A stretch of DNA of 64,000 nucleotides from Planctomycetia bacterium (GTDB taxonomy: Bacteria > Planctomycetota > Planctomycetia > Pirellulales > PNKZ01). Position numbers and translations under genes: made by a program. Location: NCBI GenBank assembly GCA_021413845.1, contig JAIOPP010000029.1, positions 1 to 64,000 on the forward strand. The letters run 5' to 3'. Below are positions 47,858-55,729 of this stretch, one piece after another. The notes under the pieces were generated by a model. That model searched no databases, was not told the DNA's origin, and saw only the letters and a program-made list of their open reading frames with translations. The first letter of the stretch is position 1; each line of letters begins with the position of its first letter.

Positions 47858-48307
47858 CTACTCGCTCAATGAAACGCGGCTCGCAGACGTTGCCATCGAT
47901 TGTCGAAGCATTCGCAATTCTTCATGAATTTTCTTAAGCCAATCGGATCCCGGAATCATCGAGCTTTCGGCAGCGTGTTCTCTATCGATGCTGGTTGGCT
48001 GTTCACGCAGTCGGTCGCTCGGCTTCGTCGCCACGATCGCGACCAATCTTTCCCAATCATTCGGCTCGTCTCGGCAACTTATTGCGCTGCTACTCATTTT
48101 GAGTTCTCGATCCACTTCAGCATTACGGCGGTCTCGCGCCGCACCGGCGATCTGTATTGCAATCTCCGGCGAAGCGACAATGCTCGACGGCCGACGATTC
48201 CGAAACTCTAAGAACGTGAGTACCTCGTCGATCGTGAGCTCGAAAATCTCCGCAGGTGTCCAGCCGTAATCGCTGCTCAATCGGTGGCATAAGGCTCCCC
48301 AATCCAT
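47858..48307 (-). CDS. Probable tail assembly chaperone, second of pair
   Basis: The 149-residue protein begins MDWGALCHRLSSDYGWTPAEIFELT and continues IDEVLTFLEF. This pattern resembles the downstream (T-type) tail assembly chaperone of siphophages. Its start overlaps the preceding gene by 31 bp in the -1 frame relation typical of G/GT pairs. I found no canonical slippery heptamer in the overlap, so independent initiation at the ATG (48305-48307) is as likely as frameshifting. The C-terminal half is polar. Confidence 0.6.
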   Translation of the reverse strand: MDWGALCHRLSSDYGWTPAEIFELTIDEVLTFLEFRNRRPSSIVASPEIAIQIAGAARDRRNAEVDRELKMSSSAISCRDEPNDWERLVAIVATKPSDRLREQPTSIDREHAAESSMIPGSDWLKKIHEELRMLRQSMATSASRVSLSE

Positions 48308-48825
48308 TCGGGCTCCACCGGAACCTGTGGCCGGCTTTCGCGGTCGTGGGCCGAAGCACATGGCATCGCGCTTCGGCCCTGAACGTTTCCCAAGTCGAGT
48401 CCCTCTCGCAACCGCATCCCCGTCGCCGCTTCGATCATGCGTAAGAGTTCGCAGCGCTCCGATCCCTCGGCTTCGTAAACTTTGCGCCGGCATCGTTCCG
48501 CCGCAATCAGCGAATGTTCACCGCGTAGACTCAACTCCAGCGCAACGCTTAGTCCTTCGTTTCCCAACAACCAACGGCGCAACTCTTCGACAGTCGGTGC
48601 GACGGCTTGCGATGCTTTTTCGAACGCAAGTTCGAGGAGATGGCGTTGTAATGTTTCCGGCAAGCCGTCAAGGTGAGCTCGAGCTACGACCAGCGGATAG
48701 GGCTTCATCGCCGCGAAACGCCGCTCCAGCTCGATGTAGTCGCGCAAGCTGAAGCGCGAACAACGATGCTCGTGGCCGTCGATCTCGATCGTCATCGTCA
48801 TCGTGATTCGTGTCGAACGGTTCAT
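48277..48825 (-). CDS. Probable tail assembly chaperone, first of pair
   Basis: The 182-residue protein lies between the tail tube gene and the second chaperone candidate, where the G-type chaperone is found in HK97-like phages. It is mixed alpha/beta (TIEIDGHEHRCSRFSLRDYIELERRF) with a helical middle. The ATG at 48823-48825 follows AAGGGA. Assignment rests mainly on position and on the -1 overlap with the next gene. Confidence 0.6.
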   Translation of the reverse strand: MNRSTRITMTMTIEIDGHEHRCSRFSLRDYIELERRFAAMKPYPLVVARAHLDGLPETLQRHLLELAFEKASQAVAPTVEELRRWLLGNEGLSVALELSLRGEHSLIAAERCRRKVYEAEGSERCELLRMIEAATGMRLREGLDLGNVQGRSAMPCASAHDRESRPQVPVEPEWIGEPYATD

Positions 48826-48910
48826 CGCAGTTCCCTTATCACAGTTCCCCTTGTCGCAGCTCGTCGTCGCAGCTCCTCATCGTTGTTTCGAGAGCGCCTA
48901 TGCGAAGAGC

Positions 48911-49297
48911 TCAGCTATAGGTCGGCTTCGTCCAAGCGCCGTCGATGGAGAACTCGGCGATCCCTCCCAAAATGTCCCCTCGGTCGATATCGACCTCCCA
49001 TTGCAGCGCGTCGATCACGGCCGGCACGCTGTAATGTCGCACGTCATCGAGATACAGCAGCAGAGTCACGGCCTGGCCCTCGTTAAGCCGATTTGTAATC
49101 GGATCGTCGACGTCGAGCTTGAAGGCAATCGTTCCGCTGCCGTCTTTCACTCCCGCCACGCGACGTCGAAAGCCGGCCGTCGAAGAACTGGCGTAGGCGA
49201 CATTGTTGGAAGTCGTACGCAAAGTCCATTTGGTTACGTCGGCGATCGTCGCCACGCCGATCATCACCTTGCCGTCTTTACCGCTCATTACCGACAT
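48911..49297 (-). CDS. Phage major tail tube protein
   Basis: The 128-residue product reads SGKDGKVMIGVATIADVTKW, then SSTAGFRRRVAGVKDGSGTIAFKLDVDDP and a C-terminal beta-rich part. The size, beta-barrel character and Gly-rich start fit tail-tube proteins of siphophages. The ATG has AGAGGAGA upstream. Position between the completion/closure genes and the chaperones supports the call. Confidence 0.7.
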   Translation of the reverse strand: MSVMSGKDGKVMIGVATIADVTKWTLRTTSNNVAYASSSTAGFRRRVAGVKDGSGTIAFKLDVDDPITNRLNEGQAVTLLLYLDDVRHYSVPAVIDALQWEVDIDRGDILGGIAEFSIDGAWTKPTYS

Positions 49298-49353
49298 AGC
49301 GTTCTCCTCTTGGAATATCTCGATCGATCAAGGCGACGTGCCGGTTGCAACCG

Positions 49354-49869
49354 TTACGACGATGTCCCCACGATGACGATGCGATAAGTGGCGGAGCCGG
49401 AGCCGGAGTTTAAGATCCGCAATACATCCGTCGTCCCCACGCCGACGCTCCAGCCCGCTTGTTTATTGATCAACAAGAGCGAAGAATCGGCAGCCAACGT
49501 CGCTCGAGCCGTCGCCGTGTTGAAAGGGCCGAGCCAAGTGTGCGAGGCGGCGTTGCCGACCGTCAGCTCTGCCCCTGCGTCCGTCGTCTTGCAGACGATC
49601 AACAGCGCTTTGACTTTGGCAAGCGCGACTTGCACGGAGTTGCCGAACACCGAACTAGCAAGCGCCGACAAAACAAGATCGTCCGCAGCACCGGCAGCCA
49701 GCGTCCGCTCGTCGTGCCAGATTCGATCTGCCTGGCCGCTGCCGACGCCGTTTGCCAAGCCGGCGGTATATTCCAACTTCGAGACGTCCGTGATCGTCGA
49801 AAGTTCAAGCGCGTCTTGCAAAAGCCATGTGAGCGAGGCTCTCAGATCGGTCGAAAGGGCCGAAGCCAT
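49354..49869 (-). CDS. Phage virion-associated hypothetical protein
   Basis: The 171-residue protein has an Ala/Leu-rich first half (VLSALASSVFGNSVQVALAKVKAL) and ends in a beta part with VGVGTTDVLRILNSGSGSATY. There is no signal peptide. A strong TAGGAGA site precedes the ATG at 49867-49869. No named family recognised; location between tail completion and tail tube suggests a structural role. Confidence 0.65.
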   Translation of the reverse strand: MASALSTDLRASLTWLLQDALELSTITDVSKLEYTAGLANGVGSGQADRIWHDERTLAAGAADDLVLSALASSVFGNSVQVALAKVKALLIVCKTTDAGAELTVGNAASHTWLGPFNTATARATLAADSSLLLINKQAGWSVGVGTTDVLRILNSGSGSATYRIVIVGTSS

Positions 49870-49879
49870 CGTAATTCTC

Positions 49880-50272
49880 CTAAGATCGACAAAGCGTAAC
49901 GTCGTAATGAAGTTCCCGGCGAACAGTCCCTTTTGAATCCGATTTCCACACCTCTTCGCCGCGGCGCATCGCGACCACTCGCCCCTCGCCGGCATCGAAG
50001 TCGGCCGAGTCGAATCGATCGGCGATCGCCGCGGCGATCGTGGTTGCAGAGCCGTAACTCGACATTTCCGCTACGAATACGATTTCTACGACGTCCGCGG
50101 ACAAGCCGCTCGACGCACGTAGCAGCGGTTTATTCTTACGCCGCTCGACGACCACGTATGGCCGCTTCGTATCGGCGGGCACGAAGCTCGTATACACGCG
50201 CTCGAGCGGCACCGATGTCGTCAGCGCGACATCGCTTTCCCAGCGTTGTTGAATCGCCTCTTCGAGCGTCAT
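49880..50272 (-). CDS. Phage tail completion/terminator-like protein
   Basis: The 130-residue protein begins MTLEEAIQQRWESDVALTTSVPLERVY, the pattern of DUF3168/HK97 gp10-type tail-terminator proteins, and continues with a beta-rich core. Its ATG overlaps the previous gene's stop (ATGA, 50269-50272), so it is coupled to the head-closure gene. Such proteins cap the tail tube at the neck. Confidence 0.65.
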   Translation of the reverse strand: MTLEEAIQQRWESDVALTTSVPLERVYTSFVPADTKRPYVVVERRKNKPLLRASSGLSADVVEIVFVAEMSSYGSATTIAAAIADRFDSADFDAGEGRVVAMRRGEEVWKSDSKGTVRRELHYDVTLCRS

Positions 50273-50907
50273 GGCACCAGCTCCAAAAGTAAGATCGTTC
50301 CACGATCCAAACGCTCCGCATCGTCGACTCCGCGAATCTCGTACAGCGCATCGTCGTGACGAATCCGCATGTCGGCGACGAACTCGATCGCATCGGCAAG
50401 AAAACAGCGATGCGTCGTTCGCATCGTCGGAGGTGCGGCTTGATCGTCTCGGCGTTGTGCCGCCGGTTGGATTCGTGCGGCAAGTCCACGACGGACTTCG
50501 ATCCAATTCGCAACCGGCACGCCCGACGCGGTCTTCGTCCAGCTTGCTCGTAGAATCGAGACGCGATCATTGAGCTCGGCGGCTACCTCCCACGCTCGCG
50601 CGGTACATCGCCAGCGTGAACCGAGCGTTTCGTGATTCGCTTCGAGGATCGTCCACGTTCGACCTTCCCCGTCCGTGATCGTCGATCCCAACACCGGACA
50701 AGCGGGCACCTCGGAAGTCGGGAAGTGCCAGCGAACATCCCCTGCTAAGTATTTTCCGCGCGAGGCCTCGATCTCTCGCAAAGTCACGGCTCGATGGAGT
50801 CCGGCCGTTGTTTGCTCTCCCGATCTAGGCCTCGGCTCACGGATCACGACGCTCTCCGCCCCGTCAAACACGGCGAAATCGTTGCTTAAGTCCAAGCTCG
50901 AACTCAT
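50269..50907 (-). CDS. Phage head closure protein with extra N-terminal domain
   Basis: The 212-residue protein has a C-terminal half (DRVSILRASWTKTASG, ADMRIRHDDALYEIRGVDD) resembling head-closure/head-tail connectors of HK97/SPP1 type. The N-terminal half (PVLGSTITDGEGRTWTILEA) has a similar strand pattern, so it may be a duplicated connector-like domain; single-domain members are near 110 residues. The ATG follows GAGGAGG. It joins capsid to tail. Confidence 0.65.
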   Translation of the reverse strand: MSSSLDLSNDFAVFDGAESVVIREPRPRSGEQTTAGLHRAVTLREIEASRGKYLAGDVRWHFPTSEVPACPVLGSTITDGEGRTWTILEANHETLGSRWRCTARAWEVAAELNDRVSILRASWTKTASGVPVANWIEVRRGLAARIQPAAQRRDDQAAPPTMRTTHRCFLADAIEFVADMRIRHDDALYEIRGVDDAERLDRGTILLLELVP

Positions 50908-50909
50908 GA

Positions 50910-51125
50910 CTAAGTTCCTCCTCGCGTCGCAAACTCGAACGGTTCCGCATCGTTTAATTTGGCGTCGCACCAATCCAACGTCGTTTGAATTCGCGCCAAA
51001 TATGCTTCCCACGACACGCTCTGTCCGTCGATCGAATAGCTCGGCTTTGGGCTCAGCGTCACATCGAGCAACAGTTGTCGCGTTTGGTCGCGAATCAAAC
51101 GGAGCGTCGTCAGATCGTCGGACAT
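50910..51125 (-). CDS. Small phage-cluster protein
   Basis: The 71-residue protein (MSDDLTTLRLIRDQTRQLLL start) is helical with no recognised family. A strong GGAGG site precedes the ATG. It ends 2 bp before the head-closure start, in the operon just downstream of the major capsid gene, where small head-completion proteins are often encoded. Confidence 0.65.
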   Translation of the reverse strand: MSDDLTTLRLIRDQTRQLLLDVTLSPKPSYSIDGQSVSWEAYLARIQTTLDWCDAKLNDAEPFEFATRGGT

Positions 51126-51264
51126 AGAACCTCCGGAAACGAAATGAAAGAGAACTTGCTAAGCCGCCCAGCGCGCGTGCCCGGCACGGAACATTTACGA
51201 AGTACGATCGGGTTCGAGCCCGTCGACACGCGCGCTGCGACTCACTCAGCCGGTAACGACACCG

Positions 51265-52419
51265 TTATTCGTCGAAGCTCTTCACGACGCAGCGTGGGTT
51301 CAGCACCGCAGCCGCACCACGTTCGCTGGCTTTGAATCGAACGACGATGTCGTTGTTGAATTCCGCATCGCTGTTCGGAGCCGATTGCGTGACGGTGATC
51401 GGCCAGTTCTCCATGTAGGCGAAGGCCTTCTTGAAATCGCCGAGGAACCACCACTTCTTGGCATCTTCCGCCGCGGTGCCCGCCGCAATAATCCGGCGAT
51501 ACGCCAAGCGGCTATCGGCGACGCGGTACTTGCTCAGCGGATTGGCGACGCGCGTGGTCGTGGCCTCGGTGCTGTAATCGATCTCGGCTGCGTTAAATAC
51601 GCGATGTGCCGCATGCCGATATGCCGGCATCACGAGCACCGTGTCGGCGGTTACGAGGACCGGTTCGCCCGTATGTGGATCGAGAATGTCCGCAAAGAGG
51701 TTTTCGGCGGCATCGACGTTGCGCCAATCGACGAGCTCGTTCGCCGATTTGACGTTCACCCAAGATCCGGAGGTGAGATAGGTCGAATAGTTCGTGCCGC
51801 GCCATTTGTAGTTGTTCGTTGCACCGATCAAGATATCGATGAGCCGCTTCTCCTTGTTCAACCCGAGAATCTCGCCGACTTCCGCCGCACGACTCAACAC
51901 CAAGTTCGTCCGATCGAAGAAGATCGCTTCGCGCGTCACCGGCACGATCAGGCCGTGCTTCGTCGTCGAGGGAGTTTCGATATAGTCTTCGCCGAAGCCG
52001 ACGTTCGGATAAGGCATGCCCGGACGAATCGCATCGGCGCCATCGGCCGGAACCGTCACGCCGGGAATCTTCTCCCCATCGAGGCGCGTCGGAATCGTAT
52101 CGACGAGCTTCGAGACGACGAAGGCTTCTTGCGTATAGGCCTCCATGATCTTCGAGTAGACGACTTGCCCTGCGATATTGAGAAAGGCGGTAACGTCGAC
52201 TCCTTGGCCCGATTCAAGAATGTTCACTCCGCCCGAGGCGCGAGGGTCGAGCAACCGAACCCATTCATGACCGTCGGGCACCAGTCCTTCGGCCAAGTCG
52301 CGAAGACTAAAATCCTCGGGCCGCAGTTTCTTCTCGCGCAACGCTTCGGATAGATGCTCGACCGTCTTTTGCGCTCCATCGAGTTCGTAGCGCCGCTTCA
52401 ATTCACGGTATTTGATCAT
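51265..52419 (-). CDS. Phage major capsid protein
   Basis: The 384-residue protein follows the decoration protein and precedes the connector genes, the position of a major capsid protein. Sequence features fit: a helical N-terminal arm (to residue 50), then a mixed alpha/beta body with ETPSTTKHGLIVPVTREAIFFDRT and, later, VLVMPAYRHAAHRVFNA. No protease cleavage site was assigned. Strength rests on size, position and internal pattern. Confidence 0.8.
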   Translation of the reverse strand: MIKYRELKRRYELDGAQKTVEHLSEALREKKLRPEDFSLRDLAEGLVPDGHEWVRLLDPRASGGVNILESGQGVDVTAFLNIAGQVVYSKIMEAYTQEAFVVSKLVDTIPTRLDGEKIPGVTVPADGADAIRPGMPYPNVGFGEDYIETPSTTKHGLIVPVTREAIFFDRTNLVLSRAAEVGEILGLNKEKRLIDILIGATNNYKWRGTNYSTYLTSGSWVNVKSANELVDWRNVDAAENLFADILDPHTGEPVLVTADTVLVMPAYRHAAHRVFNAAEIDYSTEATTTRVANPLSKYRVADSRLAYRRIIAAGTAAEDAKKWWFLGDFKKAFAYMENWPITVTQSAPNSDAEFNNDIVVRFKASERGAAAVLNPRCVVKSFDE

Positions 52420-52476
52420 GTGTCTTTACTTTCTCAGGGATAAGTTGGAAGAATGATGTATCGATACGAACGCCGA

Positions 52477-52956
52477 CTACGACGTGATCGCCGATTGCAC
52501 GCCGCCGTACATCACGGTGCTGACGATATCCACCAGCACTTTTACGTCGGCCGGATTGACGCGTCGCGCACAACGCCCGATCGCCAAATGGGCTCCCGCT
52601 ACGCCGTCGATACGTTGATTTTCCAAAACGGTTCCGGAAGCGGCTTCGTCGACGCCGAGCAACGCCCCCACTTCGCGTGTGCCGGACGGAGTGACGAATT
52701 CGAAGACGCCGGTCGTCGCTACGCGAATCGGATCGGTGTCGCCCGATCGCGACCGTTGCATCGCCACGCCGGCGAACTTCGTGTGAAACAACGCTTGGTT
52801 CGCGCTTTCGGTACTTTGGTCGGCCTGCGATGCGGCCGGCTTCGCATCGTCGGTGTCGAGATACACCAAGTCGCCGATCTCGATCACGGTCGCCGAGTCG
52901 ACCGGAAGAACCACGGGATTCGTTTCGCCGTACCGCCATCGCATGACATCTGCCAT
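52477..52956 (-). CDS. Phage capsid decoration protein
   Basis: The 159-residue protein has a beta-rich pattern with IEIGDLVYLDTDD, FAGVAMQRSRSGDTDPIRVATTG and GALLGVDEAASGTVL, resembling DUF2190-type or decoration proteins encoded beside major capsid genes. The ATG follows GGAG. It lies 57 bp before the capsid gene in the same operon. Confidence 0.7.
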   Translation of the reverse strand: MADVMRWRYGETNPVVLPVDSATVIEIGDLVYLDTDDAKPAASQADQSTESANQALFHTKFAGVAMQRSRSGDTDPIRVATTGVFEFVTPSGTREVGALLGVDEAASGTVLENQRIDGVAGAHLAIGRCARRVNPADVKVLVDIVSTVMYGGVQSAITS

Positions 52957-53025
52957 CGTGCTGCTCCAAAATAAATGATTGAATCGTAGGAATGAGTTCG
53001 AGATTCTTTCGGCATTCTTCGCCGG

Positions 53026-53811
53026 TTAAGTCTTGTGCGAAATCGCCTTCACGAACGAGTCGGCGTCTTCGATCGGTCGATGTCGTCCGTGAGTGCTTTG
53101 ATCGACGGAATGTTGATCGCGAGCGCGAATCCTCGGTTGAGCAGCGTCGGCTTCTTCGCGAACCGGCGACGTACGCAGATTGGCGATCTCCGCTTTAAGC
53201 CGCAGAATCTCCGCTCGCTCCTCGGCAACGTTTTGCTCAAGCAAATCCGGTCGCGCTGCCCGGAGTTGTTCGAGCGTTACGCGAGTCCAGTCGGCTTCAC
53301 GAGCCTGAACCGCATCGATCTCCGCAACTTGCTCGTAGAGACCATGCGTCGAGGCGGGATCGGCCACGAGGTCGACGCTGACGACACGTGTGATCGCTTC
53401 GACGACCACTTGTTCGTCACGTCGCGACGTACGGGCCATGACGTTGTGCGAGAGCCCGACGTTCTCCGGAGCATGCCGAGCGTCCCATTCCAACTGCCCG
53501 GCCATGCCGTGTCGCGGGTTGAAATGTAAGTCGCCATATAAGCCGGAGTCACCGACTACGCTCACGTTGCGGATCAATCCGATCCGGTCTTGATAGTCGC
53601 GTGGGCCGAGCGGGCTTCCTTTCGGGTGATTCACATTCACCTTAGCCCCTTCGTACAGCTCGCGAGCTCGAACCAACGTATCGTGAGGATACGACCGCCC
53701 GTTACGCGACTCAGACCCGAGGATTTTCACCCCGCGAATAACGCCTGCTTCGCGATCGACGGACAGTGCCGCACCTCGACTATCCGCATACTCCAACAAA
53801 GTCTCTTCCAT
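53026..53811 (-). CDS. Probable prohead protease with C-terminal scaffold-like segment
   Basis: The 261-residue protein has GVKILGSESRNGRSYPHDTL, VNVNHPKG (His62), DRIGLIRNVSV, GLSHNVMA (Ser121) and SVDLVADPAS, a pattern resembling T4-type prohead proteases, which use a His/Ser pair. A charged helical stretch at residues 190-225 (AEERAEILRLKAEIANLR) may act as scaffold. It is first in the capsid module, right after a terminator hairpin. The ATG at 53809-53811 follows AAAGGAAA. Confidence 0.65.
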   Translation of the reverse strand: MEETLLEYADSRGAALSVDREAGVIRGVKILGSESRNGRSYPHDTLVRARELYEGAKVNVNHPKGSPLGPRDYQDRIGLIRNVSVVGDSGLYGDLHFNPRHGMAGQLEWDARHAPENVGLSHNVMARTSRRDEQVVVEAITRVVSVDLVADPASTHGLYEQVAEIDAVQAREADWTRVTLEQLRAARPDLLEQNVAEERAEILRLKAEIANLRTSPVREEADAAQPRIRARDQHSVDQSTHGRHRPIEDADSFVKAISHKT

Positions 53812-53841
53812 TTCGATTTCCTTTCGTCGACAAACGAAAAA

Positions 53842-53880
53842 AGCCCGTCGTCGACCGAACGATGCGGTCGACGACGGGCT
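53842..53880 (-). terminator. Strong intrinsic terminator between phage modules
   Basis: AGCCCGTCGTCGACC (53842-53856) and GGTCGACGACGGGCT (53866-53880) are perfect 15-bp arms with a 9-nt loop. On the minus strand a run of six Ts follows immediately. It sits 31 bp before the prohead protease start, separating the terminase/portal module from the capsid/tail module. Confidence 0.92.
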
Positions 53881-53913
53881 CGCGTGATACCGGTAAAGGC
53901 TCAGTAAGATACC

Positions 53914-53931
53914 CGTTAACAAGAGTTAACG
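53914..53931. promoter_or_regulatory. Palindrome upstream of the internal terminator
   Basis: CGTTAACAAGAGTTAACG has perfect 7-bp arms (CGTTAAC / GTTAACG) around AAGA, in the untranslated space between the DUF2292-like gene and the terminator. It could be an operator for the capsid module. Confidence 0.45.
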
Positions 53932-53983
53932 TTTAGGGTGCAGCGCGTCGTGTTGTTAAATACGACATGGACTGCTCGGACGT

Positions 53984-54166
53984 TTACTTTTCGAGTTGTT
54001 CGATTCCTTTGCGAATGTGTTGGATTGTGCCGTCTTGCACGCTGATCTCCAGCCGCACAGTACCGTGGAAGCCTCGTTGTAGGGCCTGTTTTAAGAGCTC
54101 CTCCAACGCAGCCGTCGATCGCGTCAGCTTTACTGAATTCGCGGTTGAATGGGAGGCGGTTAACAT
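53984..54166 (-). CDS. DUF2292-like small protein
   Basis: The 60-residue product reads LEELLKQALQRGFHGTVRLE then ISVQDGTIQHIRKGIEQ, the pattern of DUF2292/YezD-like small proteins (short helix, two strands with VQDG). Function unknown. It follows the portal gene by 69 bp and has no strong ribosome-binding site. Base composition around it is more AT-rich than in neighbours. Confidence 0.55.
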   Translation of the reverse strand: MLTASHSTANSVKLTRSTAALEELLKQALQRGFHGTVRLEISVQDGTIQHIRKGIEQLEK

Positions 54167-54235
54167 GGTTCGTATTTTAGAGGATAGAAAAAGTAACTCA
54201 ACATCGGTTTGTAGGACGCTCGTGAAATAAAATAT

Positions 54236-55648
54236 TTACACATCCGCGTCATTCGGCGCTGCCGATTGTCGCCGTGTGTGGTCGCGCAAATTCGTCTGTT
54301 CCTGATCGTAGTCGAGCCCGCTGAGCAAACACCACGTTTGCGGAGATAGAATACCGTGCTTGTATTCGACGGCTCGCACATCGGCCTCACTTTTGACGTC
54401 GCGCATGGCGAGCGAAGGGGGCTCAATCTGAATCTCGACTAGGTTCAATGTCTCGGAAGGAAGCCGTCCTGCGCCGATCGCATTCCGCACGACGCGGCGC
54501 AATACTTCTCGATCGTCGCCAATTTGTTCCGCCTGTAATCGCTCGAACATCCGTAATGCAGGAGATTCGGCGACGAACGTCGAAGCGTAGTTCGCATTCG
54601 AGGCATCGGACGACAACATGAACTCCGGCATCACCAACCTAGCCGCGATGGCCCGCAACTCTGCTTGCAAGATCGCGACATAGCTCGAAGCATCGAGCGC
54701 CGATGCCGGAAAGTCGTAATCGACATTCCCATAGGTGTCGAGAATCGTGCCGGGCGCGAAGCGGCGCATCGTCGTAGGACGAGCGCTGCCGGAAGCAGTC
54801 ACCGAATCCGGCTGAGCCGCCACATATTGCTGCACCGCAGTTCGGGTAGCCGTCCGATGTTTCCGAATCAAGGCGATCGCGGATTGAATCTCCGCCACGG
54901 TGCTCATGTTGCGCAACAGCTTCTCGGCTCGTCGCAAATTCTTTCGCACGGGATAATAGAGCGGCAACCCTCGCTTGACGTTTGCATCGACGTTCGACTT
55001 GCGATGCTGAATCTCATCGGCATCGACCGGCACGCCGTCGATATAGTAGGCGTGGACCGTTTCGACATCGTCATGATCCGTGGCGATGCCGTAGGAAAGG
55101 GACGGATCGCGAACCGCTTCCGCCGGGGCATAGACTTGGCCGGGCTCCACGAAGCGCACGAAGGTCATCCCTCCGGAGCCGACGAAATAGCGCAAGAATG
55201 ATTCGCCGTCGCGATCGTTTCGCAACACGATTTCTTGCTGTCGTCGATGCCATCGATTGACGCGCACGAACTCGTCCAGCAAACTCTGCACGTCGGCTAC
55301 CAACTCGGGCGGCGTGCTGCGATGCTTTTTTCCGGTCGCACGGTAAGTGTGCCCGCTGCCGACGATGTAACTTACGCGGTTTTCATGCCCGTTGACCGCG
55401 AACTCGTTCGACAGCGCCAGCGCGCGACACTCGTTGCGTATCGCCGCCAGTTGATGTTCGTCGGCGAAGCCCGGCATTACGCTACCCGCAGGCCCCCCCT
55501 TCGCACCGAGCATCATCCAGGCAGCACCGTCGCCGTCGTCGAATAGCGGCTCGTTGCGATCGACGACGCCCGACCAAAGATCATCGAATGCCTCGGCGAG
55601 TCGCTGCTCGAATCCTGCCGAATAGGAAGCTTTGTTGGAAGTCGTCAT
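54236..55648 (-). CDS. Phage portal protein
   Basis: The 470-residue protein fits portals encoded next to large terminases. It has an early VSYIVGSGHTYRATGK, a stem/wing region FVRFVEPGQVYAPAEAVRD, and the VMPEFMLSSDASNANYAST element followed by a long C-terminal helix (LRMFERLQAEQIGDD). It forms the dodecameric DNA gate. The ATG follows GGAGA; it starts 81 bp after the terminase stop. Confidence 0.85.
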   Translation of the reverse strand: MTTSNKASYSAGFEQRLAEAFDDLWSGVVDRNEPLFDDGDGAAWMMLGAKGGPAGSVMPGFADEHQLAAIRNECRALALSNEFAVNGHENRVSYIVGSGHTYRATGKKHRSTPPELVADVQSLLDEFVRVNRWHRRQQEIVLRNDRDGESFLRYFVGSGGMTFVRFVEPGQVYAPAEAVRDPSLSYGIATDHDDVETVHAYYIDGVPVDADEIQHRKSNVDANVKRGLPLYYPVRKNLRRAEKLLRNMSTVAEIQSAIALIRKHRTATRTAVQQYVAAQPDSVTASGSARPTTMRRFAPGTILDTYGNVDYDFPASALDASSYVAILQAELRAIAARLVMPEFMLSSDASNANYASTFVAESPALRMFERLQAEQIGDDREVLRRVVRNAIGAGRLPSETLNLVEIQIEPPSLAMRDVKSEADVRAVEYKHGILSPQTWCLLSGLDYDQEQTNLRDHTRRQSAAPNDADV

Positions 55649-55729
55649 GCTTAAGTCTCCGTTGCCGTTGGTTGTCGAAAATGAAGCTCGCTCATCATTT
55701 CATCCGTCGATTGCTTCCGGCTCGCATCG

